A stretch of DNA of 64,000 nt from Vibrio pomeroyi. Its GTDB lineage: Bacteria > Pseudomonadota > Gammaproteobacteria > Enterobacterales > Vibrionaceae. The position numbers and the translations under genes are program-made. The stretch covers positions 2,108,001-2,172,000 of the forward strand of contig NZ_AP025506.1 of assembly GCF_024347595.1 (NCBI RefSeq). The letters run 5' to 3'. This document shows positions 25,615 through 34,151 of the stretch, piece after piece; within the stretch, counting starts at the first letter, position 1; the number at the start of each line of letters is the position of its first letter. The notes under the pieces are model-generated. The model did no database searches. It was not told the origin of the DNA and saw only the letters and a list, made by a program, of their open reading frames with translations.

Positions 25615-27387
25615 TTAGCTTTCAGCTGGGGTTACTTCGTCTTGCTTCTCGACCTTGTCATCCACCGCTTTAACAAGCAGCAAACCAACAGAGAATACAA
25701 TCAAGCCACAAAGAACGAACACCATGCGTCCCCACATTGGGTTAGGCAGTACGAACATTGTCATTACGCCCACACCTGCAACTGCGATAAGTGAACCCAA
25801 CATACGACGTTGCTTGTTATCCAGTTTCTTCTGCTCGTTACTCTCAGCAACCAATGGTGTCGCTAGGTTGTTGAAGAACTTGTCCACGTCTTTCTCACGG
25901 TGCTCAGCAAGAGGCTTGTAGAACAGTGTTGATAGTACGAAGAAGCCAGCAGTAAATACGATGTGACCGATAAGGCCGATAGCCACTTTCAGGTCAGCCC
26001 ACTCACGGCCTGTTAGCTCGTTTAGACCGAACCAGTTTTGGATCATGTCAGCAGTGATAACGAAACCTACGAAGTAAGAAACCACACCACCTACAACTAG
26101 CGTGCCCCAACCTGCCCAATCCGGTGTTTTACGGATGAAGAAGCCACAGAATGCTGGAATCGTCATTGGGAAGCCTATCAATGCGCCCACGTACATCATG
26201 GTGTCGAAAAGGCTCAGACCTTTAAGAGAGTTGATGAACAGAGCAACCAAGATGATAGCGATGCCGAAGAAAGTAGACGTTAGTTTAGACACAACCATTA
26301 GCTCTTTCTCTGTCGCTTTAGGGCGAAGAATCGGCTCATAGAAGTTCTTAACGAAGATACCTGAGTTACGGTTTAGACCAGAGTCCATTGAAGACATGGT
26401 TGCTGCGAACATAGCGGCAATCAGAAGACCAACCATACCTGCTGGCATGTATTCTTGAACGAAGTAAAGGTAAGCGAAGTCAGCGGCTTTGCTGCCAGCT
26501 TCAGGGTAAGCTGCTGCTAAATCAACACCTTGACCAGCCATGAACCAAGAAGGCATGAACCAGATGATTGGACCAAGCGTCATTAGTACACATGCAAGTA
26601 GAGCGGCTTTACGTGCGTTGTTTGAGTCTTTCGCAGCAAGGTAACGGTAAGAGTTAAGCATGTTGTTGGTAATGCTGAACTGCTTTAAGAAGATGAACAC
26701 AGCCCAGATGCTGAAGATGCTCATGTAGTTAAGGTTGTCACCCGTGATGAACGAGTCCGTTGGGAAGTCGCTAACGATCTGCGTAACACCGCCACCGTGG
26801 TAAATAGCAACGACTGCACATGTCACCGTTACTGCCATGATGATAACCATCTGCATAAAGTCAGATGCGATTACCGCCCAAGAGCCACCCGTCACTGACA
26901 TGATCAGTACAACCAGACCCGTTAGGATAATCGTTGTTGTCATATCAAAGCCGAAGATACCCGATGCGATGATCGCTAGACCATTCAACCAGATACCTGC
27001 GGAGATAACGCTGTTTGGCATACCAGACCAAGTGAATACTTGCTCATTCACTTTACCAAAACGCATGCGAATCGCTTCAATTACCGTCACAACACGCAGT
27101 TGACGGAACTTAGGAGCGAAGTAAAGGTAGTTCATTAAGTAACCGAACGCGTTAGCAATGAAGATAATCGCTACCGCAAAACCATCGGTAAAAGCTTTAC
27201 CTGCGGCGCCGGTAAATGTCCACGCACTGAACTGGGTCATAAATGCTGTTGCACCTACCATCCACCACAGCATGTTACCTCCTCCGCGGAAGTAATCACT
27301 TGTCGTACTTGTAAACGTTCTAAACATCCACCCTATCGCAATTAAGAATAGGAAATAGATGCCAACTATCAGGGTATTGAGTTCCAT
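25615..27387 (-). CDS. Sodium:solute symporter (SSS family), oligoalginate/DEH uptake type
   Basis: A 590-residue membrane protein with about 14 helices, starting MELNTLIVGIYFLF at ATG 27387 (an in-frame upstream ATG at 27426 lies within the leader). SSS features include the N-terminal FRGGGNMLWWMVGATAFMTQ and the ISxNxL-like SITNNMLNSYRY segment. It is highly similar throughout to the second symporter at 57612-59390. Toa symporters of V. splendidus 12B01 import unsaturated alginate mono- or oligosaccharides, and the neighbouring lyases support that role. A FadR-type operator and a CRP-like site lie upstream. Confidence 0.92.
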   Translation of the reverse strand: MELNTLIVGIYFLFLIAIGWMFRTFTSTTSDYFRGGGNMLWWMVGATAFMTQFSAWTFTGAAGKAFTDGFAVAIIFIANAFGYLMNYLYFAPKFRQLRVVTVIEAIRMRFGKVNEQVFTWSGMPNSVISAGIWLNGLAIIASGIFGFDMTTTIILTGLVVLIMSVTGGSWAVIASDFMQMVIIMAVTVTCAVVAIYHGGGVTQIVSDFPTDSFITGDNLNYMSIFSIWAVFIFLKQFSITNNMLNSYRYLAAKDSNNARKAALLACVLMTLGPIIWFMPSWFMAGQGVDLAAAYPEAGSKAADFAYLYFVQEYMPAGMVGLLIAAMFAATMSSMDSGLNRNSGIFVKNFYEPILRPKATEKELMVVSKLTSTFFGIAIILVALFINSLKGLSLFDTMMYVGALIGFPMTIPAFCGFFIRKTPDWAGWGTLVVGGVVSYFVGFVITADMIQNWFGLNELTGREWADLKVAIGLIGHIVFTAGFFVLSTLFYKPLAEHREKDVDKFFNNLATPLVAESNEQKKLDNKQRRMLGSLIAVAGVGVMTMFVLPNPMWGRMVFVLCGLIVFSVGLLLVKAVDDKVEKQDEVTPAES

Positions 27388-27448
27388 CTTTAAGACCTTT
27401 TTATTTATGTTTTTTGTTAGGGTCACTATAGATAGATGGCAAGCATAT

Positions 27449-27459
27449 TTGTACTACAA
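27449..27459. promoter_or_regulatory. FadR-type operator-like palindrome, symporter 1
   Basis: TTGTACTACAA, a perfect palindrome around its central base, 62 bp before the symporter ATG. It overlaps the expected -35 of a promoter whose -10 TATAGT is at 27425-27430, so binding there should repress. Confidence 0.7.
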
Positions 27460-27470
27460 TAATTTAAATG

Positions 27471-27486
27471 CGTGACAATGATCTTA
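27471..27486. promoter_or_regulatory. CRP-like site upstream of symporter 1
   Basis: CGTGACAATGATCTTA matches TGTGAnnnnnnTCACA at 7 of 10 positions and centres about 60 bp before the inferred transcription start, the class I activator position. The same site occurs at 59472-59487. Confidence 0.4.
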
Positions 27487-27733
27487 CAGTCTGACTCTCA
27501 ATTAATCATACAAGTGATCGAGTTCAAATTTGCACCGCCTGGGAGCACCTTTTCATCAACTTAGTGCAGACTCCAGCGCCGGAAACTCATCAAAACCCCG
27601 TAAAATAAGAACAAAGTCACTAAAACACTGATAACAGTTGTTAAAAACGGTTAATCGTTACGGAAAATTTTCATATGCGAACAACGGAAACACCGCTAGA
27701 TATAGTTTATGAAAATGAATATACGCGACACAT

Positions 27734-27744
27734 TTGTATTACAA
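27734..27744. promoter_or_regulatory. FadR-type operator-like palindrome, isolated copy
   Basis: TTGTATTACAA within ATTTGTATTACAAAT, a longer perfect palindrome apart from its centre. It lies 166 bp before the 27910 gene and about 350 bp before the symporter gene, so its target is uncertain. Confidence 0.55.
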
Positions 27745-27909
27745 ATATCACAAATTTATAGTCAAATTTCGCTTTGAAAAGTTCCCTTCATTAGACCGCT
27801 AATAATGAAAACTTGAAAACCACTAATAGATACTGACAGTCGGCCACTGAAGTGAAATGCTTTTAACACACCGGTTACACTTTCCCCTGTCCAATAAAAA
27901 GGTGTCATT

Positions 27910-28521
27910 ATGAAGAAATACATCCCTATATTGATTGCTCTTAGTACGATGTCTTCTATGAGTTATGCAGCTACATCACGCGAAGATGCTGTCGACTATT
28001 TACAGATGCGTAAAGGCTTGGCTTATCAAGTAAACCATTCAAAACCCTTTACTGGTCAGTTTGAAGAGAAGTTCGATAACGGACAAGTCGCGACCCAAGC
28101 TCAATTTGCCGACGGCCTAGAACTTGGTTTAGAAACCAGTTGGTATCCAAATGGCCAAGTCGCTTCTAAAGTGAATTACGTTAAAGGTGAATTACAAGGC
28201 AAGGCAGAAACCTGGTATCCCAACGGGCAGAAGAAAGCCGAGCTCAACTATAAAGACAACGAACTATCAGGTGTTGCCTCTCGATGGTATCCAAATGGCG
28301 AACAAAGCCTAACGGCAGAATACAGTGACGGACAAAAAGATGGTCAGGTCACTGACTACTACCCGAATGGCAATAAGGCGAGCCAAGCGAAATTCAGTGA
28401 CGGTGAAATGGCGAACGGGAAACTGACTCGCTGGAACTCTAACGGCGACAAGGTCGAAGAACTGACGTTCAAAGACCAGAAAATCACGTCAAAACAAGTG
28501 TGGATGCCGACTCAAAGCTAG
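27910..28521 (+). CDS. Secreted MORN-2/YwqK-type repeat protein
   Basis: A 203-residue protein with signal peptide (MKKYIPILIALSTMSSMSYA) and about six repeats of 22-24 residues built on WYPNGQxxSxxxYxxGxxxG, the MORN-2 pattern seen in YwqK-type proteins. These repeats form an extended beta-sheet; specific roles are mostly unknown. AAAGGTGTCATT precedes the ATG. Its place in the alginate region may be incidental, although a perfect operator-like palindrome lies 166 bp upstream. Probably periplasmic or exported. Confidence 0.85.
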   Translation: MKKYIPILIALSTMSSMSYAATSREDAVDYLQMRKGLAYQVNHSKPFTGQFEEKFDNGQVATQAQFADGLELGLETSWYPNGQVASKVNYVKGELQGKAETWYPNGQKKAELNYKDNELSGVASRWYPNGEQSLTAEYSDGQKDGQVTDYYPNGNKASQAKFSDGEMANGKLTRWNSNGDKVEELTFKDQKITSKQVWMPTQS

Positions 28522-28662
28522 ATTTGCTCAGTCGCTAGGTCTTCATAAAAGCTAAGCCTACTTTATGTCGCTTATAGAGAAATGCGTAACCTAAAACATA
28601 GCCACAAAAACTCATACTATGGTTGTTAGATAGCCTTTCTCTCAAACAAATCGACACTAGAA

Positions 28663-28703
28663 ACGAGCATTCATGTAAACCGACGTGAATGCTCGTATTT
28701 TTT
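28663..28703 (+). terminator. Terminator downstream of the MORN-repeat gene
   Basis: ACGAGCATTCA, loop, TGAATGCTCGTATTTTTTT: 11-bp stem with a long U-run, 140 bases after the stop. Confidence 0.85.
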
Positions 28704-28775
28704 TGCCCCTAGACAGTGCCTTCCCTCTCCCGCTTGTTGTATTCCTTTCTCTTCCAGCTGACTTCCACCAATCTG

Positions 28776-28829
28776 TTAGTGACAAAGCGATCTCTAGCGC
28801 CAAAACAGCCTCTTAGTGACAAAAAGATC
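28776..28829 (+). repeat. Pair of direct repeats upstream of the second chemoreceptor
   Basis: TTAGTGACAAAGCGATC (28776-28792) recurs as TTAGTGACAAAAAGATC (28813-28829), 15 of 17 bases identical, with starts 37 bp apart. They could be paired regulator sites. Confidence 0.5.
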
Positions 28830-29015
28830 ACCAATAGTCATTGAAATAATGAATATTTAACTTGTTAATAATCATTTTATAAAATACTGTTAGCAAACGT
28901 TTCCGTTGCGAGTCAGATCTCATTTTTCGTCCTCATAAGCTATTTAACACGCAAATTAGAGAAACACGATTCCAAATACGTTGTTGAGTAATATTGTTTG
29001 CTTTGGTGCCCGTCT

Positions 29016-30569
29016 ATGAAAATTAAAACTTCCCTAATTAGCCTTACTTGTTTATCCATCCTGTCTTTACTGATCGTGGTTTCATTTACAGAACTGGCCA
29101 ATCTAAAACTGATCAAACTTGAGAAAACGCTGATCAAGGTAAAGTCACTCGAAGTCTCTATGCTTCAGCTCAATCGAACAGAATTAGAGCTTCTGATAAG
29201 CCACGATAAAACGCTCAAGCCAGTGTTTGCTCAAGAGTACTCTCACTTTCAACAACTTATGGGCGGTTTCTCAGTCTTGCTTAAAGAGTCTGATATCGCA
29301 GTCCCTGAGTTAGAGAAGTTGACACTTGAAGTAAAGCAATACAACAAAGACTTTTCGTTAATGGTCGATGCCATCGACCGCAACCCCGCCAAAGTCGCTG
29401 AACTGAAATCAGAAATGAAAATGCTGTTTGAAGATATTCTCTCTATATTCATCAACGTTGAAGGCCGATTAGAACAGCAAGTCGAATCGATTCAGCAAAC
29501 CATTACCACCTTCATTGTAAGCTCCATTATTACCGTCGCTGCGTTATTGATGGCGCTGTCTTTTGGCATCTCATCTCGCGTAGCAAAGAAAATAGCCTCG
29601 CTGAACTCAACCATGATGCTCGTCGCCCAACAGCGCGACTTTACCGTAAGAGCTGAAGACAAGGGATCGGATGAGATTGCCGATATCGCAAAGGCATTTA
29701 ATACAGTCCTTACTGATATTCGTCAGCTCGTCGGCCAAGTTCAGGGCTCTATTAAAGAGCTCGGCAATATTTCGAACCAGCTACAACATGACGGAATGGA
29801 AGTTGAGAGTGCTTTAAACAAACAGCAGCAACAGACCGAGAACATTGCGACCGCGATAAACCAGATGGGCAGCAATATTCAAAACGTAGCGACCAACAGT
29901 GAAAACGCTTCATCCAATGCGCAAACCAGTTTCGCTACGGCAAACGAAGGTCTGAATAATGTGGCATTCACCAGAGACACCATCAATACCCTATCGACTG
30001 ATCTTGTCAGTGCCAGTGAAGAAGTGAATCGCCTTTCTGTTCACTCAGAGAAGATCAATACTGTATTAGAAGTGATTAAAGACATCGCAGAACAAACCAA
30101 CCTACTTGCTCTCAATGCAGCCATCGAGGCAGCTCGTGCGGGAGAACAAGGCCGTGGTTTTGCGGTGGTGGCAGATGAAGTAAGAACGTTGGCTGGCCGA
30201 ACACAACTTTCGACCGAAGAGATCTCAAAGATAATCCAAGGCGTTCAAGACCAAACACAAACGGTCGTTAATACGATTCAAAGTTGTTGTGAGAAAGGCA
30301 ACAGCAGCGTCGACTCTTGTGAGAATGCGCATTCAAGAATCACTTCTGTTATCGCTGACATGGAAACGATTTTAAACAACAGTTTGGAAGTGGCGAATGC
30401 AATGAAAGAGCAAAGCGCTGTTACCTCAGAGATCATTGAAAACGTGGGTGCCATTAAGCAGCTAACATTGGCCAATGTAACGGGAGCGTCGAAAAACGCC
30501 GCTTCTGCAACGTCTGTGGTAGAACAAACCGACGCACTTGAGCGAGCTGTCATCAACCTAAGAGCCTAG
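29016..30569 (+). CDS. Methyl-accepting chemotaxis protein
   Basis: About 517 residues, starting at ATG 29016 ([22 protein letters not shown]; an in-frame TTG at 28998 is less likely). TM1 is followed by a short, largely helical periplasmic region of about 140 residues of the four-helix-bundle kind, then TM2 ([16 protein letters not shown]), HAMP, and a signalling domain with [22 protein letters not shown] and [15 protein letters not shown]. Ligand unknown. It sits between the PL6 and PL38-like lyase units but shows no TTGTA-type operator, so an alginate link is unproven. Confidence 0.93.
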   Translation: MKIKTSLISLTCLSILSLLIVVSFTELANLKLIKLEKTLIKVKSLEVSMLQLNRTELELLISHDKTLKPVFAQEYSHFQQLMGGFSVLLKESDIAVPELEKLTLEVKQYNKDFSLMVDAIDRNPAKVAELKSEMKMLFEDILSIFINVEGRLEQQVESIQQTITTFIVSSIITVAALLMALSFGISSRVAKKIASLNSTMMLVAQQRDFTVRAEDKGSDEIADIAKAFNTVLTDIRQLVGQVQGSIKELGNISNQLQHDGMEVESALNKQQQQTENIATAINQMGSNIQNVATNSENASSNAQTSFATANEGLNNVAFTRDTINTLSTDLVSASEEVNRLSVHSEKINTVLEVIKDIAEQTNLLALNAAIEAARAGEQGRGFAVVADEVRTLAGRTQLSTEEISKIIQGVQDQTQTVVNTIQSCCEKGNSSVDSCENAHSRITSVIADMETILNNSLEVANAMKEQSAVTSEIIENVGAIKQLTLANVTGASKNAASATSVVEQTDALERAVINLRA

Positions 30570-30631
30570 CTTTTAAACCGCGGTTTACACGCTTATTGAG
30601 CCTCAAACGACTCTTTACTCAAATTCCAGAT

Positions 30632-30671
30632 AAAAAAACGCTCATGTTGCCTGTATCAACATGAGCGCAAG
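30632..30671 (-). terminator. Terminator-like hairpin, U-run on the minus strand
   Basis: CGCTCATGTTG and CAACATGAGCG form an 11-bp stem. The T-run (TTTTTTTATC) follows only on the minus strand, so it ends a minus-strand transcript coming from the right rather than the chemoreceptor transcript. Confidence 0.65.
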
Positions 30672-30786
30672 GGCAGATCTTCGACTACCATCTCCTACCT
30701 TTCTAAATGAAAGCAGAAGTTATAATTAGAATAGTTGGGAGCAATAATCAAAATGCTCTTGCAAGCACTTCAACGATTTCTTTTTT

Positions 30787-30996
30787 TCATCGATTTAGAG
30801 AGGCGTTAACCGTCTTAACTAAATTCGATTCTATATAGCAGGCGATGTCACTGCCTTGCCTACTACATTTCAAACCAGCTCTGATTGAAGCTTTTATCAC
30901 CTCAAGCAAATGCCTCGTCCTTTGAACTATCCGTTCCTCTATCCACTTTACTTCACTACTTAGCGGTTGTTTGTTGAATCTACATATATTCAACAT
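30787..30996 (-). CDS. Doubtful 69-residue protein
   Basis: A short open frame on the minus strand that may belong to a transcript ending at the terminator at 30632-30671. It is basic and helical-looking (ERIVQRTRHLLEVIKASIRAGLK), with no clear ribosome binding site. Not recognised; possibly not coding. Confidence 0.25.
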   Translation of the reverse strand: MLNICRFNKQPLSSEVKWIEERIVQRTRHLLEVIKASIRAGLKCSRQGSDIACYIESNLVKTVNASLNR

Positions 30997-31036
30997 ACGA
31001 AAGATAAGTGTTGCTACATAAAGTTAGTAAATAATA

Positions 31037-31047
31037 ATGTATTACAA
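31037..31047. promoter_or_regulatory. FadR-type operator-like site, distal, PL38-like unit
   Basis: ATGTATTACAA within AATGTATTACAAATAA, 246 bp before the PL38-like lyase ATG; one arm is perfect. Confidence 0.5.
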
Positions 31048-31257
31048 ATAAAAATAACATCTAAAGATTCAATTTTTTGCTGTAGCGCACATTTATTGAT
31101 AAACAAGAACTTTATAAACAGACTTATCAAGATGAATTAACCAATAAAAACATGATGTTATATCAACCCTTAACTTTGTAACCCTTTGTAAATAGTGGTT
31201 TTGTCACTACAACACGATCTAATTCACAGATCATCACGCCTCGGATCGCTACCATAT

Positions 31258-31268
31258 TTGTATTATTT
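31258..31268. promoter_or_regulatory. FadR-type operator-like site, proximal, PL38-like unit
   Basis: TTGTATTATTT, 25 bp before the ATG of the PL38-like lyase. The left arm is perfect and the right arm degenerate; it equals the site at 42894-42904. Confidence 0.6.
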
Positions 31269-31292
31269 TAATTCAAAACAAAAGGCGTAAAT

Positions 31293-32552
31293 ATGAAAGC
31301 CCCCCGACTCCTACATCTGGCTGCCTGTATTGGTGCTATCACTTTCGGTTCACAAGCTATGGCCGCTGAATTCGTTTTCCTCGATGAAGCAACATTAGAA
31401 GCGAACCGCACTCTTCTTCAGTCAGATAAAGCTTCTGATTCAATGAAAGACGCTTACACCAAGCTGATTGAAGAAGCAGAACTAGCAATGAACGATGGTC
31501 CTTTCAGCGTTGCTGATAAAGGCATGGTTCCGCCAAGCGGTAGCAAAAACGATTACATGAGCATCAGCCCTTACTGGTGGCCTGATGAATCAAAAGAAGA
31601 TGGGCTTCCATGGGTACGCCATGACGGAAAAACCAACCCAGCATCAAAAACTGACGAAACTGACTCAAAACGTATTGGCCACTTCACCCGTTCTGTTCGC
31701 GCATTAGCGATCGCCTACTACTTTAGCCAAGACGAAAAATACGCTCAGCAAGGTATCGAATATGTAAGAACTTGGTTCTTCAATGAAGATACGAAGATGA
31801 ACCCGAACGTGAACTACGGACAAGGTGTGCCTGGCGTTGCTGAAGGTCGCCGCGGTGGAATCATCGATACCAGAACACTGACTGACCGCATGCTGGATTC
31901 AATCGCCATTCTGTCTCAATCACCAACGTGGACTGAGTCTGATGAAACGCAAATCACTCAGTGGTACAGCGAATATCTAGATTGGTTAATCATCGATGAT
32001 CTGTCTGGTGGCCCTAAAGGCGAAGCTTACGCAGAAAACAACCACGGCACTTGGTACGACTATCAAGTAGCAGGCGTTTCTTACTTTATTGGTAACGACG
32101 CACTGGCTAAGCAGATGGTTCAGAAAGGCAAAATGCGTATCGACACACAATTCGAAAAAGATGGCTCTCAGCCCCATGAAATCGAACGTACACGTGCTTA
32201 CCACTACCACTACTTCAGCCTAGACCCATTGGTCGGTATGGCTCAGATCGGTGACAAAGTCGGCATCGATCTTTGGAACTACACAAACAAAAAAGGTGGC
32301 TCTTTAGACACAGGTATTCAGCTAATGGCTGACTACAACGACCTGTCGAAAGAGTGGCCATACACACAAAAAGATGAACGTCGTCGCGTTGAACGCATGA
32401 CTCCGCTTTACCTGAAAGCCGGTGTTGCTATGGAAAACCCTGAGTGGGTGAAACTGGCAACAGAAACTGACTTCAGCGAGTTCACGGTTAAGAAGAACCT
32501 AGCGGAAGTTTGGGCTCAACGAGATGTAGAACTGCTTTACCCGAAGCTTTAA
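31293..32552 (+). CDS. Alginate lyase, PL38-like (alpha/alpha toroid, Alginate_lyase domain)
   Basis: A 419-residue secreted protein; the signal peptide ends at SQAMAA. The helical toroid domain has ISPYWWPD (91-98), NNHGTWYD (249-256, with the Asn-His pair that stabilises substrate and acts as base in this clan) and ERTRAYHYHYFSL (298-310). Families PL5, PL17 and PL38 share this fold. The length fits a single-domain PL38 enzyme, as no heparinase-type C-terminal domain is present. It is first gene of a unit with the KdgM-type porin 74 bp downstream. AAAGGCG precedes the ATG. Likely periplasmic, acting on oligomers. Confidence 0.85.
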   Translation: MKAPRLLHLAACIGAITFGSQAMAAEFVFLDEATLEANRTLLQSDKASDSMKDAYTKLIEEAELAMNDGPFSVADKGMVPPSGSKNDYMSISPYWWPDESKEDGLPWVRHDGKTNPASKTDETDSKRIGHFTRSVRALAIAYYFSQDEKYAQQGIEYVRTWFFNEDTKMNPNVNYGQGVPGVAEGRRGGIIDTRTLTDRMLDSIAILSQSPTWTESDETQITQWYSEYLDWLIIDDLSGGPKGEAYAENNHGTWYDYQVAGVSYFIGNDALAKQMVQKGKMRIDTQFEKDGSQPHEIERTRAYHYHYFSLDPLVGMAQIGDKVGIDLWNYTNKKGGSLDTGIQLMADYNDLSKEWPYTQKDERRRVERMTPLYLKAGVAMENPEWVKLATETDFSEFTVKKNLAEVWAQRDVELLYPKL

Positions 32553-32626
32553 TCCAAATAACTACAAGGGGCTTGGTAACCGCCCCTTGAACAACCATTT
32601 TTAATTAAAAACAGTGGAACATAACA

Positions 32627-33301
32627 ATGTTAAAAAATAATAAAATCGCTTTAGCTGTCGTCGCTACTCTATTTGCAGGCAGCGTATCAGCAGCATCACT
32701 TGACGCACGCCAAGAGTACAAACATGGTTCTGAAGACTGGGCAAGCCGTATCAAAATGAGCGGTTCTGTAGACAACCACTTCTTTGGCGCTGAAATGAAG
32801 CAAAAAGGTAAGCCTTTCTCTGAGTGGGAAGCAGCGGACAACGAGTTTGAATACGGCTACAAATTCAAAATCAGCGATCACTGGTTAATCCAACCAAGTA
32901 TGCCAGTAACATTTGGTTCTGATAGCGTAACCTACAAACCACAAGTACGTGTTCAATACTCTTTCGATTCAGGTGTAAAAGCGAAGCTTCGCTACCGTCA
33001 CGAGTTCCGTGACTACACCTCTGATTCTTCAAACGACAACAAGAACCGCAGTAAAGTAACAGGTAACATCGATTACAACTGGAATGCTTGGCAGTTCGGC
33101 TTCGAAGCTAACTACGCAGAAGACTTCATTGATAATGAGTGGACTGGCGGCGGCGGTGCTGACAACGAGTGGGATTACAACCTTAAAGTGGGTTACAAAG
33201 AGGCTGACTGGAGCTGGCGTCCATACGTTGAGTTCGGTAACGTTCAAGACAGCCGTGACCGTCAACTACGTAGCCGTGTAGGTATCACTTACAGCTTCTA
33301 A
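32627..33301 (+). CDS. kdgM: KdgM-family oligosaccharide porin
   Basis: A 224-residue outer-membrane beta-barrel: signal peptide (ending GSVSA), alternating strands such as YKFKISDHWLIQPSM and VRVQYSFDSGVKAKLRYRHEFRDY, and the final RVGITYSF with terminal Phe, which the BAM complex recognises. KdgM porins pass acidic oligosaccharides (oligogalacturonate in Dickeya), and in Vibrio they serve alginate oligomers. It shares a transcript with the PL38-like lyase and ends at a strong terminator. Confidence 0.92.
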   Translation: MLKNNKIALAVVATLFAGSVSAASLDARQEYKHGSEDWASRIKMSGSVDNHFFGAEMKQKGKPFSEWEAADNEFEYGYKFKISDHWLIQPSMPVTFGSDSVTYKPQVRVQYSFDSGVKAKLRYRHEFRDYTSDSSNDNKNRSKVTGNIDYNWNAWQFGFEANYAEDFIDNEWTGGGGADNEWDYNLKVGYKEADWSWRPYVEFGNVQDSRDRQLRSRVGITYSF

Positions 33302-33354
33302 GAGGCATTAAAAATCTAAGATAATTACTGTCCTAATTTTCTAAGACCTAAACA

Positions 33355-33384
33355 AAAGCCAGCTTAATCGCTGGCTTTTTATCG
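33355..33384 (+). terminator. Terminator of the PL38-like/porin unit
   Basis: AAAGCCAGC, loop TTAATC, GCTGGCTTTTTATC. Confidence 0.85.
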
Positions 33385-33434
33385 TTTAAACTCGGCTCAT
33401 TCAAACAAGAATCGAGTACGTGGGGCTTCTGTCC

Positions 33435-34151
33435 TTAGTGACTGATCCGATAAAGAAATGAAACGGTCACTTCATCGTTAGGCACGACTCTCTTCTGTTG
33501 AGCTAAAAACAACTCTGCGGTCGAGACGGCATCGGCTAGTGCATTGTGGCTGTTGTACTCCGGAAGCCCATACCTTGCACGCGTCCCAGCCAGAGTTAAG
33601 TCCACTTCTTCATGGTTGCTGATCGCTTTCTCCATGCTCTTCTCAATACACAATGTATCCAACCAAAGTAAAGGCAGTTGCCTTAAGCCATAACATCTCA
33701 GCAAATATTGGCTAATGAACTTCTCTTCGACCACACAAGCGTGTGCAACAATAATCTTGCCTTTCGCTGCTTCGAAGAAAGTGAGCATCGCATCATGAAT
33801 GGATGCCCCCTCTTCTAACATCTGTGGTGTGATGTGGTTAATTACCGCAGTTTCAGCGTTGATCTGAGAATCATTGTTCAGGTAGATATGCTTGGCCGAA
33901 GCCAAATCGATTCGTCCTTTCACCACATCGACCCATCCCATAGACAAGATAAGATCTTGCTCACTGTCTAAGCCTGTGGTTTCAAGATCCAACACAATAT
34001 AGTCGCTGTCTTTAGCCAAATCCGTCATTTCAGGACAAGGCTGTTCTACCAGATCATGTAACGCTTCTGGCAGCTTAACCGTACCCAGATATTGCTTACG
34101 CTTGCGTTTTATTCGCTCAAGCGGATGAAAGTAGTTCAACAAGGCTTTCAT
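33435..34151 (-). CDS. DnaQ-like 3'-5' exonuclease (DEDDh)
   Basis: A 238-residue exonuclease-fold protein: ExoI motif VLDLETTGLD (residues about 53-62, Asp55 and Glu57), a middle HITPQMLEEG segment, and ExoIII motif HNALADAVSTAELFL with the His and Asp of DEDDh enzymes. Such proteins are often paired with a cNMP/CBS/DUF294 protein in vibrios and related bacteria. Here it overlaps that gene by one base (TAATG), so the two are coupled. It likely processes DNA or RNA ends; its target is unknown. It appears unrelated to alginate. Confidence 0.9.
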   Translation of the reverse strand: MKALLNYFHPLERIKRKRKQYLGTVKLPEALHDLVEQPCPEMTDLAKDSDYIVLDLETTGLDSEQDLILSMGWVDVVKGRIDLASAKHIYLNNDSQINAETAVINHITPQMLEEGASIHDAMLTFFEAAKGKIIVAHACVVEEKFISQYLLRCYGLRQLPLLWLDTLCIEKSMEKAISNHEEVDLTLAGTRARYGLPEYNSHNALADAVSTAELFLAQQKRVVPNDEVTVSFLYRISH

